Notes: generated from the sequence alone by a model not told the origin. Positions 43,801-54,431 are shown, counted from the stretch's first letter. The stretch: 64,000 bases of DNA from Trematomus loennbergii (GCA_012861695.1 JAAOOA010000354.1:1-64000); one strand, 5' to 3'. Made by a program: numbers and translations.

Positions 43801-46800
43801 TTATTATCTTTTAGACAATTCCTTGTCATTAGTTTGATGATGGCTTTTCTAATGACCAGAAATAGATAGGAATCTTTCTGTATCTCCTCTGGTGTTTCCC
43901 CAGTGATAGGGACAATGGGTTTTTGTTGAGAGAACAAGATATTGGACATTTCTCTTCAAACTGTTTCCCAGAAGTCTCCCAACACATCACAGGCCCAGAA
44001 TATATGTGTCTGGTTTCTGCTCAGCGCATTCTCTCCAGCATTTTGAAGTGAGGGTTTGTTTGTGTTCACTTTGAATCTGGGGTGTCTTAAAGGATGGAGT
44101 TAAAAGCTTCATGTGTTTTCTTTCCAGTAGTTTGAGTTGGTTGTGTTATGAATGTTTCTGCACATTTGTTCCCAATCTGCTTCTGGCATATTGCAGGATC
44201 ATTCATTTCCCCATTTCTTTGTTACATTAATAATACTGTGTTCATCTTGATTTCTTAATTGTAAGCCCTTAGAAGCCCATAGTTTCAACATGTGGTGGTC
44301 TTTGTTCAGTTTGTGAGGAGGGAAGTCTTGATCAGTTCATTTCTTTCAAGAAGATTACATCTTCATATCGTTTTTGATTACGACAGACTTCCCTCCAAAC
44401 CTTAAGTGAAGCAACAACCCTTTTTTTAATGATTACTTTCTAGTAGTTTTTTATCATTAAACACGTTTTTATCACAATGTGTTAGAGTTTAAAATCAGAT
44501 CTATATCATTTCCCACCAATAACAGAGTTATGTGTTAATGCTGATATACTGGGAACATCTGATGCTATCAAGTTGAACATATTGAAACTTTATTGGTTTG
44601 TTAATTGTGTTTGTGTGCGCAATAAATGTTCAGATGCTCAGAGAAGCCAAAGCATCCTTCATCCATCATTCACATCCACATATTAACTAACATTTAAATA
44701 TGTACATCTCTAATATTGTCAAGTGATTCATTTAATTTCTGTTTCTTTTGGTAACAGTCAGTGACAGCAGGAGCACAGACATGTGATCAGATCACACTGA
44801 CAACTCATTACACTCTATTATCATATATTATTATATATTATATTAAATGGACTAACAGCAAAGGTCTATCAGAACATGTTAAATCTTTTTTCATCAAATG
44901 CTTGATGTTAATATAATGTTTCCTCTTTTTAACACATGTTGTAATATATGTTTTATTATAGACTTACTGGCTATGGACGCTTAGGAACCTATGTACTCTC
45001 AGAGACTCACTGTGAAGTCGTGGCCTCAGCTCTGAAGTCTGACCCCTCTTATCTGAGAGATCTGGACCTGAGTAAGAACCCTCTGGTGGATTCAGGAGTG
45101 GAGCTGCTGATTTCTGGACTAAAGAGTCCAAACTGCAGACTGGAGGCTCTCAGGTCAGTTCACTGACTGCAGTTCATATTGATCTGTTTGTGTTTATGAT
45201 TTTCTGAATTTGAACAAATACAATGTTATTTTTATTTGTTCCGTTTTTGCTAATGACTGAATATTGATCAGAGTAACAGAGAGAAGGTGAATGTGTGAGG
45301 GAGAGAGTTTGAGCTTCCACAGACTCACTCTGTGCTCCATGAGTCAGTGGAGATGCTGTCAGTACTGATGAGCTGTGAGGGAGATGAAGGACTTGTTCAA
45401 CATCTGATCAAAGTTAAAGATCCAGATTATCAGTGGATTGTTTCTACATCATCTCTGACATTAAAACCCTGTTTCACTCTGAACAGATTATTAAACCTGG
45501 AGTTATTTCAAACAGGAACATTGTTTTCTAAACTTACATCATGTTAAATTGCGCGCTCAATAACATTTCCTGTGCTCAAAATGTTTCATAGCGTGTTCAG
45601 GATAGAGGCACAAAAGTAACGCCGCACCATGGATGAACAGCGACGCTACACATCAATCAAGCAGAGTCAGCATGCAGCTGACTCATAGACTCATATATAC
45701 ACCTAGATGAGTCATTTCAAACCTTTCATTACATTACAGAGAAAAGCTGTGAGAATGTTGCATAATGTTCAACCTAGAGAACAAACAGTTTATTGAGTCA
45801 AGGCTGTTGCATTTAAAGATTTAATAGAATTACAGACGGCTTTAGTTATGCATAAAGCAAACAACAGAATACTGCCAGAGAATATACAAAACACATTAGT
45901 TTTAATTCCAGAGGCTGAGCATCATAGGAGGAGATTACATTCTAAGCTTCAGTTAGTTTATTTATTGTAATGGTTTATTTGGTAGGGACATTGCACTTTA
46001 AAGAACACTTAAAACTATAAATGTGCCAAGTGTAAATATGCCGGATTTAGCTTTGAGCTACTTTCCATCCGCAGTCCCTCACATCAAACATTAAGAACAT
46101 GACATTTACAAACATAGCAGATACAAATACATGAAATACAAGAAAAGTGCAAAAGAGCAAGAGCAGAATACACAAGTATTTATGACATGGCAAAACAACA
46201 TAGCAGCATGGATACACAAAGTGCAAGAGAGGATACCCCTGTGTTAAAGTGCATCTAGTGGTGACCGCACGTTTGCACGTACTGCTTTAAAGCAGATGTG
46301 TCTCTTGGCGTAAACATATACAACATAGCAGCAGCGATACACTGTAACATTTTTGGCTAGTAATTTACTGTAAATATTTCACAGTAATTTACTGTAGATA
46401 TTTCACAGTAATTTACTGTAGATATTTTACAGTAAATTAGAATAAAAGTACAACTAAATACTGTGACTTTACAGTTGCCATGCCTATGGAAGTACTGTGA
46501 TATAGCAGTACAGAGCTGTGGTATTATGGTACCTTGCTGTACATAAATTACATAAATTACAGTAATTACCTGTTTTTTCACACTTTTACTGTAAAAGTAA
46601 TGTAACACTGTAGCCAGTAATTTACTGTAAATATAAAAATTTAAATAAGACTATAATATATTGTACAACTGGATTTTACCATACACAATTGAATCTGCTC
46701 AATCAACAAAGAAAAACAAAGAAAATACCCATTTTAACTTTGTATTCCTCCATTCAAGTGCAAAGTACATTTCACATGAAACTTTCTACAGACTGTGAGT

Positions 46801-49733
46801 GTCTTACCTTAGTCCTGGACATGTCTACAAAGACATCCACTCGAAGTCAGGGAGTTTTCTAAAGAATGTGCTGACATGGGGGTTTATAACGCCACGCTTC
46901 TTCTTGGCTTTCGAGCCTGTCTCAGGGTTAATGCCCAGGAAGCACCTGAAAACAATAAGCCAAGGCAACAACTTTACATTTTACATAGATCTATATGTTG
47001 CATGGTTTATTTTAAGGCACATGCAGCGGTGCCCCTTTCAATTTAAGTAAAACCTGCACCTTTTTTCTAACAACGTTTACCTCTCTTCTTTGGACGGGGG
47101 CAGCCTTTGGTTTTGCATGCGTCTCAAATTGGTCGCAACACAGCAATGTGAAACCTGGGATCAGAGAAAAAACACATTAACATATAGACATATACACATT
47201 TCAAATGTTAGAAGAAGAAATATCGGGGACAATAATGTCGCAGTCGGTGCAACAGACAACACCAGCAGAGTTTCTGTTAGAATCTTTTTTTGCCGGTCAA
47301 CATGAACATAAAGTTGAAATCTTCCGGACAAAATGAGAAAAGTACCGGCCAAAGGTCTTCTTTGTTATTTATTGAGGTTTAAAACACATTGATAACGACT
47401 CTATATTAAACCAACTAATTATAGTAGATTAACTAAATCTAATCGATAGGTTTATGATCGATACATTTATGATTCGAAAATGATAAAAGTAGGGTAGACA
47501 TGTGGAGATTATCCGACTGAACAAAACGTGATCCGTCTCTTAAATGTGTCTCAACCACAGACCTGATTTCCAGCTATTTTCCTAAATCCTGTGGAGAAAT
47601 TGCTTTTTTGTCGAGGGAACCGGAAGAAGCTTACTTCCGGGTTTTAGGACGCGTCACTGTGGCACTCTTACTAGTTTAGCTTGTTCCAGACGTAGATATA
47701 ACTAAGTGTGTTAGTTCTAACTTGAAGTGTGTGTTAGAGTCACTAACAACACTGCAACACATCTTCTTAATAAGGACTTTCCCCAAGCTTAGCTAAGAAG
47801 TGTGAGAAGTAGCAAATATAGAGAAACATTAGCAAATAAGAATCACACAATGATATTATTAAAGTAAGTAAGTAAGTATAATATTTTTCTATTACATACA
47901 TGATAAAATTCACTTTCTGAAGTAGACAGATGTTTCTGTTCAGATTCATTTAAATGTTGAGTAACATCTGATTGGATTATAAACAGGTTTGTATCCTCAT
48001 CATGTTTTCTTTATTCAGACTGGAGACCTGCAGGTTGTCAGAGATCAGCTGGTCTGCTCTGATCTCAGCTCTGAAGTCCAACATCCATCTGAGACATCTA
48101 GACCTGAGTCACAACAACGCTCTGCAGGATTCAGGAGTGGAGCTGCTGAGAGATCTTCTGGAGAGTCCAGACTGCAGACTGGAGACCCTCAGGTCAGTTC
48201 ACTGACTCTCTGTTACTGCTGGAGATCTCACATGTTCACTTTGTCATTGAACCTCATTTATATTCATTAATAACTTACATCCATAAAGTTGTAAATGTCC
48301 TTATATTCATGTTTCATTTTGAAGAGTAAGAAGTAAGAACTGCAGACATACATGTTGACTGTTTCTTAAAGGAACTGTAATAGATGTTAGTTGTAAAAAG
48401 TAAATCTATGTATTTAATATTTAGTAAACGATAACGTCTGAATAAAGGTCATCTGAAGTCATTTTAGTTTTACATGATAAAGTTCACTTTCTGAAGTAGA
48501 CAGATGTTTCTGTTCAGATTCATTTAAATGTTGAGTAACATCTGATTGGATTATAAACAGGTTTGTATCCTCATCATGTTTTCTTTATTCAGACTGAGGC
48601 GCTGCAGTTTGTCAGAGATCAGCTGTTCTGCTCTGGCCTCAGCTCTGAAGTCCAACATCCATCTGAGACATCTGGACCTGAGTGACAACGATCTGCAGGA
48701 TTCAGATGTGGAGCTGCTGAGAGATCTTCTGGAGAGTCCAGACTGCAGACTGGAGACTCTCAGGTCAGTAAGGGGTCTCTGCTGGTTCAGCAGTATTGTA
48801 TGAAACACAGGGAGGTGTTTCTCTCACTGGGGAATCACAACAGATCAGTGATGTTACCCACTGACTGCAGGCTCTTTCATTCTTCCATCAACTATAGAAG
48901 GCCAGCTGAAAATGCAAAGCCACATTTAGTAAGTAATCAACTTTCCACCAGACATATGGGATTTGACAGAAGAGTGGAAAAGGTAGTCTGTTTTTGATGG
49001 GATGTTTTTAGCTCCTTGACTAATGACTGTTACTTGTAAGAGTCGGTAGGAGCTGATAATTTATTCCGGCAAATTACTCAGACCTCCTAATTGACCTAAC
49101 CGAAGTTATTGAGTCTATGTAAGTTTGCTGCTTGGCTCAGATCCACCAACGTCAGCAAGATCTCACCTTTGAAGCAGGAGAGGAGAGCGCAGATGTCTTT
49201 TAAGTTGTTCCAATCCAAAAGGTGGGATCAGTTTATTTGAAGAAAAATAGGTCCAAACTAATACAGGGTTTTTAGCTTCTCTCGTTACAACATTATAATC
49301 ATACTAAACATATCATGCTGGGGTTATTTTCTAATCTAAAACCTTAATTCATAGTTCACACATTAAAGTCTTCCGACAAAATCCAAAAGGAATTTCCTCA
49401 CAGATCGACGGGGTTAACATCCACACACTATGGCCTGACACATGTAAGAGGTCAGTTCCTCAAAATGTTCAGATTGAATTCCGACAGAATCCAGAGGTAC
49501 CTCCTCGTGGATCGAAGGTTCTAACATTCACAACCTATAGTCCGACACATTTAAGAGGTGCAATCCTCAGAATGATCGTTAGAATTCCTAGTCTTAAAAC
49601 TTTCATCCAACCATTCACTCAGCATTCAATACACGGAGATTTAAGCAATAGTTACCAAGTTTGAGAGAACCTTACCGAGAGCAAATACCCAGCTCTCCAG
49701 GGAGAGAGCTTTACCGGGAGAGAGTATACCAGG

Positions 49734-49827
<94 letters not shown>

Positions 49828-50963
49828 AGTTTGCTCCCTCTCCGCCAGTGTCTTTATGCTCAGAAACAGGATAAAAAAACCTAAAGAAACCTCCTCCATA
49901 CCCATATTTGTGGAAACTGGGCATGGCCTCTGATGTACAGAACTGGATATGACCAGACATATTATATGGCTATGGCATAAGACACACCTTCCCATGTTTG
50001 TGTAAAAAGTTCATGACCCCTACTCTGCAGGACTTGCAAAATATTATTCTCGGCTATGGCAAAAACACCTTTTTGGGGCCTCAGTTCTTTTTCACTAAGT
50101 CAGGAGCCCCCCTCTCTGGGTGTTTCTCAATCGCGAGTAAAGCTGCTTCAGAGCCACTATTTCAAGCATACTACGTCATCGAGTGCTGCCGAAGTACTGT
50201 TCCAATCTCCAGTATACTTGGAAATCTACCGAGCCCGGCGTACTCCGTTTGGAGAAATATCGAGTGTGCACATGAGTAGACTTCGCGGTCTTAAAATCCC
50301 CACAATGCTTTGCGCACGGACCAATTTCCCCAAATCTGTGGCGGAAGATGTAAGGAGGGGCCTCTCATATTACGCACACCTGCACACTTGCTAGCGTGTT
50401 CCACTCTTTGTTTTCCGAATGTCAGGAAGTATTCTTGACTCGCTTCTGAAGCAAGATGCTCGGCAGACATGTGCTACCAAGCAAGCGTACTCGCGATTGA
50501 GAAACACCCCCTGTGTACTGCTGTGAGGGAAGAGGGACTAAACTGTCTCTCCTCTCTTATCAGTGACACCTATAAACCATTATAGGCCTTACACACTCAA
50601 TTTAACACACCACTTGTGTTTTGTTTATACTCTAAATATAGAAAATCATAAAATATGAAGCATTTTAATTGTGGGTTGTACACGAATATAATTTATTATA
50701 TTTGATTATAATTAACTTTCGTTTTAATTATTCAACCTAATATGAAGATCTCAACTTCTGTAATGCAGCTGAGAGCTGTGGCAGTCAGTCGTAGTGTTTG
50801 CAGAGAAGATATGATGGGATGTAAAGCATGAGATCAGTCAGGACTCTGAAGCTGACTCAAAGAACAAACACTTATTTTAAACTGGATCCATAACTGTTGG
50901 ATTGTGTTCATCCCTACAGGATCAGAGAGGATGAGATGATCAGAGCCAAGATCCAGAAGAACT
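31128..50963 (+). CDS. Fish-type NLR (NLRC3-like) gene with RING, FISNA, NACHT and LRRs; frameshifted
   Basis: Innate immune cytosolic sensor family, hugely expanded in teleosts. Exons in order: possible start (31128), three N-terminal repeat exons with [15 protein letters not shown] text (33797, 34184, 39628), a short linker (40408), a C3HC4 RING exon (40967), one large FISNA-NACHT exon (41393-43182), LRR exons (44962, 48019, 48593) and a short tail (50920). Introns are swollen by a fold-back element, hAT and LINE insertions. Four frameshifts lie in 42580-42945. Because cs exons nearby also show 1-2 base losses, base errors and true decay are both possible. The 3' half is paralogous to 705-2700, the 5' segment to 59-61.7 kb. 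NLRC3-like is a family label, not an orthology claim. Confidence 0.85.
31733..31802. repeat. (CT)n microsatellite
   Basis: About 70 bases of CT with a few TCC breaks. It is also present in copy B at 61637-61707. Confidence 0.95.
31803..33670. mobile_element. Fold-back (inverted duplicate) of a TTAA-type element
   Basis: Left arm 31803-32460 is the inverse of 32705-33662: for example 'ttggatgtagaaaagtcaga' at 31930 pairs with its complement near 33520, and 'gcatacactctggtggctac' near 32064 with 33095. The right arm keeps about 300 bases (33120-33420) that the left lacks. The right half, 32550-33670, aligns with the single element at 37236-38334, ends 'cttaacagg' and is followed by TTAA. So this is one element plus an inverted partial second copy. 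Non-coding. Confidence 0.88.
32461..32548. repeat. Near-perfect 88-bp hairpin at the fold-back centre
   Basis: Arms of about 33 bases ('aaaaacggtgggaggggtcc' then aatggggggac, and the exact complement) surround a 22-base core that itself contains gtcctt..aagaggac. In single strand this would form a very stable stem. Confidence 0.9.
33797..33949 (+). CDS. NLR N-terminal repeat exon 1
   Basis: Reads [19 protein letters not shown], then [18 protein letters not shown] and [10 protein letters not shown], ending AA|gtaaga. The SC.S.KSD.S motif with NEPGPSDTK is the short repeated N-terminal exon of fish NLRC3-like genes. The acceptor is 'gtgtctccag'. Confidence 0.75.
34184..34288 (+). CDS. NLR N-terminal repeat exon 2
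   Basis: Thirty-five codons, [18 protein letters not shown] to RNEPGPSDT, phase 2 at both ends so units can be added without frame change. Acceptor 'gtttccacag', donor AA|gtaaga. Intron flanks are duplicated around the third unit at 39628. Confidence 0.8.
34289..35925 (+). other. NLR intron, first part; no gene seen
   Basis: Holds many 'ttcagct' words at 34390-34740 and a CT/CCCCTTCG tandem (35500-35580, about four units of ctctctcccccttcgctg type). An open stretch at 35220-35490 shows no recognisable domain. Confidence 0.4.
35926..36617 (+). repeat. About 0.7-kb dispersed element, direct copy
   Basis: Partner of 9176-9870 in inverse orientation. It starts 'tatactacgaatctagttca' and ends 'tggcagatatttaa'. 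Its right edge abuts the next repeat exactly, which suggests a true terminus at 36617. Confidence 0.75.
36618..36900 (+). repeat. Second copy of the 1-704 repeat family
   Basis: Starts aggggacctatcatgcaaaa, includes 'tgtccccggtgttcc' and 'tccatacccaaatctctaaa'. Matches 60-190 in order. Confidence 0.7.
36935..37165. repeat. GC-rich MITE-like fragment
   Basis: 'tcctccgggacttgacccgg' and 'gccatgttgaaggacgtccc' recur in altered form at 6030-6110 and 62610-62690. The short open frames here do not look like genes. Confidence 0.55.
37236..38334. mobile_element. Non-autonomous TTAA-target element, single copy
   Basis: Inverted termini CCTGTTAAGCCC and GGGCTTAACAGG, flanked by TTAA at 37232-37235 and 38335-38338. 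The interior matches the right half of the fold-back at 32550-33670 ('ctacatccaactcacaggtt', 'aaaggggggccagagatatg'). No transposase. The TTAA target points to piggyBac or Kolobok mobilisation. Confidence 0.87.
38339..39458 (+). other. NLR intron; possible tRNA-derived SINE trace near 39120-39180
   Basis: Mostly AT-rich. 'tggctctgtgtgactgcatt' and, 40 bases on, 'ggttgccggttccattcc' resemble diverged pol III A and B boxes at about tRNA spacing. Too weak for a firm SINE call. Confidence 0.3.
39628..39735 (+). CDS. NLR N-terminal repeat exon 3
   Basis: Thirty-six codons, [20 protein letters not shown] to NEPGPSDT, same phase and splice sites as 34184-34288. Its upstream flank from 39459 copies 34020-34183 almost exactly, so the exon arose by local duplication. 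Confidence 0.82.
40094..40378. mobile_element. hAT MITE with perfect 8-bp TSD ataacaga
   Basis: Termini CAGGGGCGGACTGG and CCAGTCCGCCCCTG. ataacaga at 40086-40093 and 40379-40386. Internal 'gtgggccggtc' repeats and C runs. A well-known type of teleost hAT MITE; non-coding. Confidence 0.92.
40408..40459 (+). CDS. Short NLR linker exon (tentative)
   Basis: 'catgtag|AG' and 'AAGAG|gtgaaa' bound 52 bases. Read [16 protein letters not shown] it joins the RING exon in phase, but not the preceding repeat exon (phase 2), so either a base is missing or another exon intervenes. Confidence 0.45.
40460..40966 (+). other. NLR intron, nothing recognised
   Basis: AT-rich. 'catttcatttcatttg' is the only small repeat. 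Confidence 0.4.
40967..41202 (+). CDS. NLR RING-finger exon
   Basis: Reads [15 protein letters not shown] then [24 protein letters not shown] and SCPQC: all eight zinc ligands of a C3HC4 RING (C-x2-C, C-x-H-x2-C-x2-C, C-x2-C) are present. RINGs of this kind are E3 ubiquitin ligase modules in TRIM proteins. A RING ahead of FISNA-NACHT is known in fish NLRC3-like predictions. Acceptor 'catctccacag', donor AG|gtaaga. The frame is clean. Confidence 0.88.
41393..43182 (+). CDS. NLR FISNA-NACHT exon, four frameshifts near the end
   Basis: After 'tcttccag' it reads [19 protein letters not shown] (FISNA, about residues 1-75), then NACHT with Walker A GVAGVGKT and Walker [12 protein letters not shown], ending in VRNCRKFK with AA|gtaagt. 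Ligands and oligomerisation are unknown; NACHT is an ATP-driven oligomerisation switch. The frame is open to 42582, then breaks: a C is missing in TTC(C)AG (about 42582), a +1 shift near 42717, an A missing from AAAAA (42775-42778), and one base missing near 42943. Each side continues the known family text ([49 protein letters not shown]). Confidence 0.9.
43480..44400 (-). mobile_element. L1/Tx1-like LINE ORF2 C-terminal fragment
   Basis: On the - strand pieces read [41 protein letters not shown] and [10 protein letters not shown]: the C-terminal Cys/His..FW region of L1/Tx1-type ORF2. Frames are broken. It lies in the intron after the NACHT exon. Confidence 0.75.
44962..45153 (+). CDS. NLR leucine-rich-repeat exon 1
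   Basis: Completes the split Lys codon of the NACHT exon and reads [40 protein letters not shown] and [20 protein letters not shown]. It is the first LRR exon of the fish type, longer (192 bases) than the following ones. Donor CTCAG|gtcagt. Confidence 0.88.
45693..45960 (+). mobile_element. LINE ORF2 C-terminal remnant
   Basis: + strand text reads [17 protein letters not shown] and [20 protein letters not shown] then [12 protein letters not shown], like the RKA.R......LK..DL......YK..N..LP block that ends many LINE ORF2s. Disrupted by a stop. Confidence 0.6.
46340..46640. repeat. TTACTGTA-rich MITE-like repeat
   Basis: Eight or more copies of 'agtaatttactgtaaatat' or its inverse in 300 bases, starting and ending with 'cactgtaacatttttggct' / cactgtagccagtaa type ends. 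Non-coding. Confidence 0.6.
48019..48192 (+). CDS. NLR leucine-rich-repeat exon 2
   Basis: Reads [40 protein letters not shown] and [15 protein letters not shown]. 174 bases, intact, paralogous to 798-966. Confidence 0.9.
48593..48763 (+). CDS. NLR leucine-rich-repeat exon 3
   Basis: Reads [39 protein letters not shown] and [15 protein letters not shown]. 171 bases, intact, paralogous to 1357-1527. The preceding intron end repeats that of exon 2, showing exon-plus-intron unit duplication. Confidence 0.9.
49738..49826. repeat. (TC)n microsatellite, about 44 units
   Basis: Uninterrupted TC dinucleotides inside the 1.7-kb insertion. Confidence 0.97.
50118..50509 (+). mobile_element. Complete 392-bp MITE with perfect 22-bp inverted ends
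   Basis: Starts GGGTGTTTCTCAATCGCGAG and ends CTCGCGATTGAGAAACACCC. This is the reference copy for the nested pair at 5096-5883. No clear TSD here (tct against cct), perhaps decayed. Confidence 0.88.
50920..50963 (+). CDS. NLR short C-terminal exon
   Basis: 'catccctacag' then [14 protein letters not shown] and donor CT|gtgagt; in phase with the LRR exons (AG|G). Paralogous to 2503-2542. The following coding end is not seen in this copy because the paralogy stops at about 51075. Confidence 0.55.
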
Positions 50964-51174
50964 GTGAGTACTGAATATCCTCCATTCATCAAGATATGAA
51001 ACTCTTTCATGGAGCATGTCCTCAGAGGAAAACAACACTCTTGTTTCTCTCTCTTCATCATTTTGGCTGTTTCTCTTCACAACAACTGTCTATCAAAACA
51101 GTGACGCGTTCACTGACACTCTGTAAAATGTAAATAAACCCTGAAGAATAAAACACATGAAAACATCAACATTA

Positions 51175-51888
51175 TAACCAGTCTGTTACAGTATTACCAT
51201 CAAAATATACTTCAGTAGAAGTAGAAGTACTCAGATCTTGTACTTGAGTAAAAGTAGAAGTACTCAGATCTGGTACTTGAGTAAAAGTAGAAGTACTCAG
51301 ATCTTGTACTTGAGTAAAGTAGAAGTACTCAGATCTTGTACTTGAGTAAAAGTAGAAGTACTCAGGTCTTGTACTTGAGTAAAAGTAGAAGTACCAGAGT
51401 GTAGGAATACTCTGTTTCAGTAAAAGTCCTGCATTCAAAATGTTCCTCAAGTAAAAGTAGAAAAGTATTCTCATCAAAATATAGTGAAAGTAGCGACAGT
51501 AAAAGTAGTCATTGTGCAGATTGGTCCATTTCAGAATAATATATATGATATGTTTTATAATGATTGATCATGAAAGTGTTCTCAAAGCTGGTAAAGGTGC
51601 AGCTAGTTTGAATGACTTTGTATACTGCAGGGTAGCTTGTGGATTTACTCCAGGTGGAACTAAAGTCTGATTTAACACTTGATTATATTTCACATCATTC
51701 ATCCACATCTGTAAAGTAACTAAAGGTATTACATACATGTAGTGGAGTAGAAGTACACCATGTACCTCTGAACTGTAGAGGAGTAGAAGTACACAGTAGC
51801 ATAAAAGGGAAATACTCAGGTAAAGTACAAGTACCTCAACATTGTACTGAAGTACAGTCCTTGAGTAAATGTACTTAGTTCCTCTCCA
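51175..51888 (-). mobile_element. Common teleost non-coding repeat, inverted copy with short VNTR
   Basis: The reverse complement follows 28830-29400, with five units of the 33-bp array at 51205-51395. It ends near 'agtccttgagtaaatgtact', matching the 5' end of the copy at 28830. Confidence 0.85.
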
Positions 51889-53202
51889 GGGGCCTCATTT
51901 ATAATGCCTTGCGTAGGATTGACGTGAGAAGGTTGCTTACGTAGTACAAAGCAAAAAAATAGGTACAGACATTTTCCGACATTTTCCGATTCACAAAACA
52001 TTGCGTACCGGCGAGGGAAGTGCGTCCGGCACTCCCTACGCCTGTTTCCCTTTATAAATCACAATCGACTCGAAATGCGGCGCAGCTTTTGCAGGCTTCA
52101 CGTAACGCATATAACGCATATAAACGCCCATTCATTCATTCTGACTGACTGCATGAAGAAGATCGCAGGAAATGAGGACAGAACAGCTAAAAAGACATCT
52201 CACACCGTGTCAGGTTTAGGTTATTGTGGGGAGGTGGAGATAAATCATATTGTTTGGTGGATGCAGTTTGAACCAGAGTAGCAGCACGGAGGTCGGATCG
52301 TCACCAAAATAAATAAATAAGTGGTCCGAAAAAAGTGAATGACAAAAAAAATACACATAACCTTCCTCAGGCAGTGTGTTTGTACCGGGGACAGGAGACC
52401 CCCCCCATGATGAGAAACTGTACGAAATGATCGGAGAATCCCTCCGGAGTGGAGTCATGACGACTGGATCTGAATTATTTTTGTTGTATTTGGTGGTTTG
52501 TGTTCCAGCTGTCGATCAGCAACTATATATCCATAATCCACCAGTTAAAGGAAATACAATGTGTTGTGTTATATTAGCTTTACAATTTACCACATATGGT
52601 GTTCTTAGTTTCCATACCTCCTGTGTTTTACGAGCGACTTATCAAGTCTTGGCAAACGGCATAAAACACGATTAAACGTGATAGTATATAAAACCATGCT
52701 CGTATCTACAACCTATAGAAATGCAAAACGGCGTCAGTTTAGACGTTATTCTGTCCTCCTGCTTACCGCATCATTTATGAGAAAACATTTCATAACATGA
52801 ACACAACATATTCGAGGTGGTTTTAAATAACATATCCGTATTTATTTATTTCTCCAAGTTATGTTTTTGTGTGCACTGAGGAGTCTCAAACAGGCGTTTG
52901 TTTAATCATTTTAAGATTGGCTTTAATCAATGTTTGAAAATGAATTCTTCATATTTGATAAATGAGAGGTAACATTTTATTTATGGTATAATTTCCACAT
53001 ATTTCTCTCCATTCTTCCTTCTGCCAACGGTGTCGCAGTTTCTCGTCTCTCCGTGTGTGTGCTTAGTGCGTACACATGGGTTAGAGTTTGCGTGGAGGAC
53101 CGCACATTTTCCCGTCAAGTTAGTATTTTATAAATCGCAAACATTGCGTAGAAACTGGTGTACGCCATTTTTGAGCATATATCCCTTTATAAATGAGGCC
53201 CC
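51889..53202. mobile_element. 1.3-kb DNA element with GGGGCCTCATTTATAA termini
   Basis: Left GGGGCCTCATTTATAA and right TTATAAATGAGGCCCC are perfect inverse complements; subterminal 'gcgtac' and 'cgtaggattg' words also recur inverted. No recognisable transposase. Superfamily not assigned (Harbinger-like is a guess) because no TSD was found. Confidence 0.75.
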
Positions 53203-53220
53203 TGATCTGTAAAGCTCTCC

Positions 53221-53520
53221 CAACATATGCAGGTTAGCATCCGGCAGCTTCTATGTGCTGGGGACCCGTACTGTACATTTCTCTCATCACACTTTGGGCT
53301 CCTCAACATGTGTGGGTTCCCAGCAGGACTCTCTGAGCTGCAGACACATTCTTTCTGTGACTTTGTTCCAGATATTTGGAGCATAATAACTGAAGCTGTT
53401 TCTCCATGTTCAGGAACTCCCATCCCCCGAGTCCTGCGGCAGGAAGCGCTCCTTCTCTCCAAGAACTCCTGGACCCTGCAAGCTGCTCCAGAACCAGAGT
53501 CCCAGTGAGGAGTCCAGCCA
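53221..53520 (+). other. 93-codon open frame of unknown origin
   Basis: An open stretch from about 53227 to a TGA at 53506 contains PRVLRQEALLLSKNSW and VSPCSGTPIPR. Base composition is higher in GC than its neighbours. I recognise no family. It might be an old gene fragment or repeat-derived. No splice context supports it. Confidence 0.3.
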
Positions 53521-54214
53521 GTCCACCTCTCAGAGTTAAACTAAACTACAACATTATTAAAGATCATGTTGAAAGTTAAAAAAGGATGCTTTCAGACTGA
53601 ATCCAGAAGTTTCTCAAGCTGCAGTCAAAGCAGATCATTTGAGAAATATATAAAACAATTATAAAACTGTAATAAGAATTACTCTGAATACTTTCTTAGG
53701 ACATTTTATTTACATTTCTTTTAATCAAATGTTTCTGACTTTCTATCCGAGTGCTTTTCTCATGAATTAACGACTTCAATCTTCTTCTTTTCTCGTGTAT
53801 TTCATAAACAGGATATTGTTGTTTGTACTTATATCCTGATTGCTGAGTCAGCAGTAAAGCAGCCAGGCGTTAACGTCAGCTGGCATGTGTATCTGTTCAT
53901 TGGCTCATATGTGTAGCATGTTTAATGGCAGTGTGTTGAAAATGGCTGACAGGTGAATATGTCAGATCTCTGTGTGTTACTCAGAGAACCGTGTGCAGAG
54001 TTTTAGAAAGTGCAGAGTTGAATTGCAGATTGTGTGCAGAGCTGAAAATGTGTTTAGAGTTCTGTTTGATTTGATCCAGCCAGTTCTGCCACAGCAAAGC
54101 ATAAGGGCTCAGAGCTTGGACCTATTGTGTTCACATTATATACGCTTCCTTTAGGCATAAGGAATCACTCGGGACATTTTCATTGTTATGAGGATGATAC
54201 TCAATTATACACAA
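53521..54214. other. No feature recognised
   Basis: AT-rich intergenic sequence. Confidence 0.4.
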
Positions 54215-54380
54215 TATAGACAAAAGTATTGGACCACCTACACATTAGAGAGATACCACAGGTCCTTCCTTCCTGCAGCGGTCAGACTATATAACCACCA
54301 CGACCCCTAGTAGACCCCCCACACAACAACACAGACTATAACACCCCTTGTTGCTAAATACCAACTATGTGCAAGATGTG

Positions 54381-54431
<51 letters not shown>

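Larger units (their letters stand above)
45545..47880 (+). other. NLR intron insertion block replacing an LRR acceptor region
   Basis: 45455-45545 aligns with 705-786 up to 'acatcatgtt', then diverges; the paralogue continues with the acceptor of an LRR exon. Alignment resumes near 47900. The block holds a LINE piece, TTACTGTA repeats and about 1.2 kb (46641-47880) in which I recognise nothing. Confidence 0.6.
49036..50754. mobile_element. Insertion relative to the paralogue; possible solo LTR
   Basis: The paralogue at 2331-2350 runs straight through ('gactggttacttcctgtaat'), while here 1.7 kb intervenes between 'gactgttact' and 'acttctgtaatg'. The insert starts tgtaagagtcggt and ends gatctca, i.e. 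TG..CA, with ACT on both sides. That would fit a solo LTR, but the TSD is only 3 bases, no internal LTR signals are clear, and a MITE is nested inside. Class uncertain. Confidence 0.45.
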
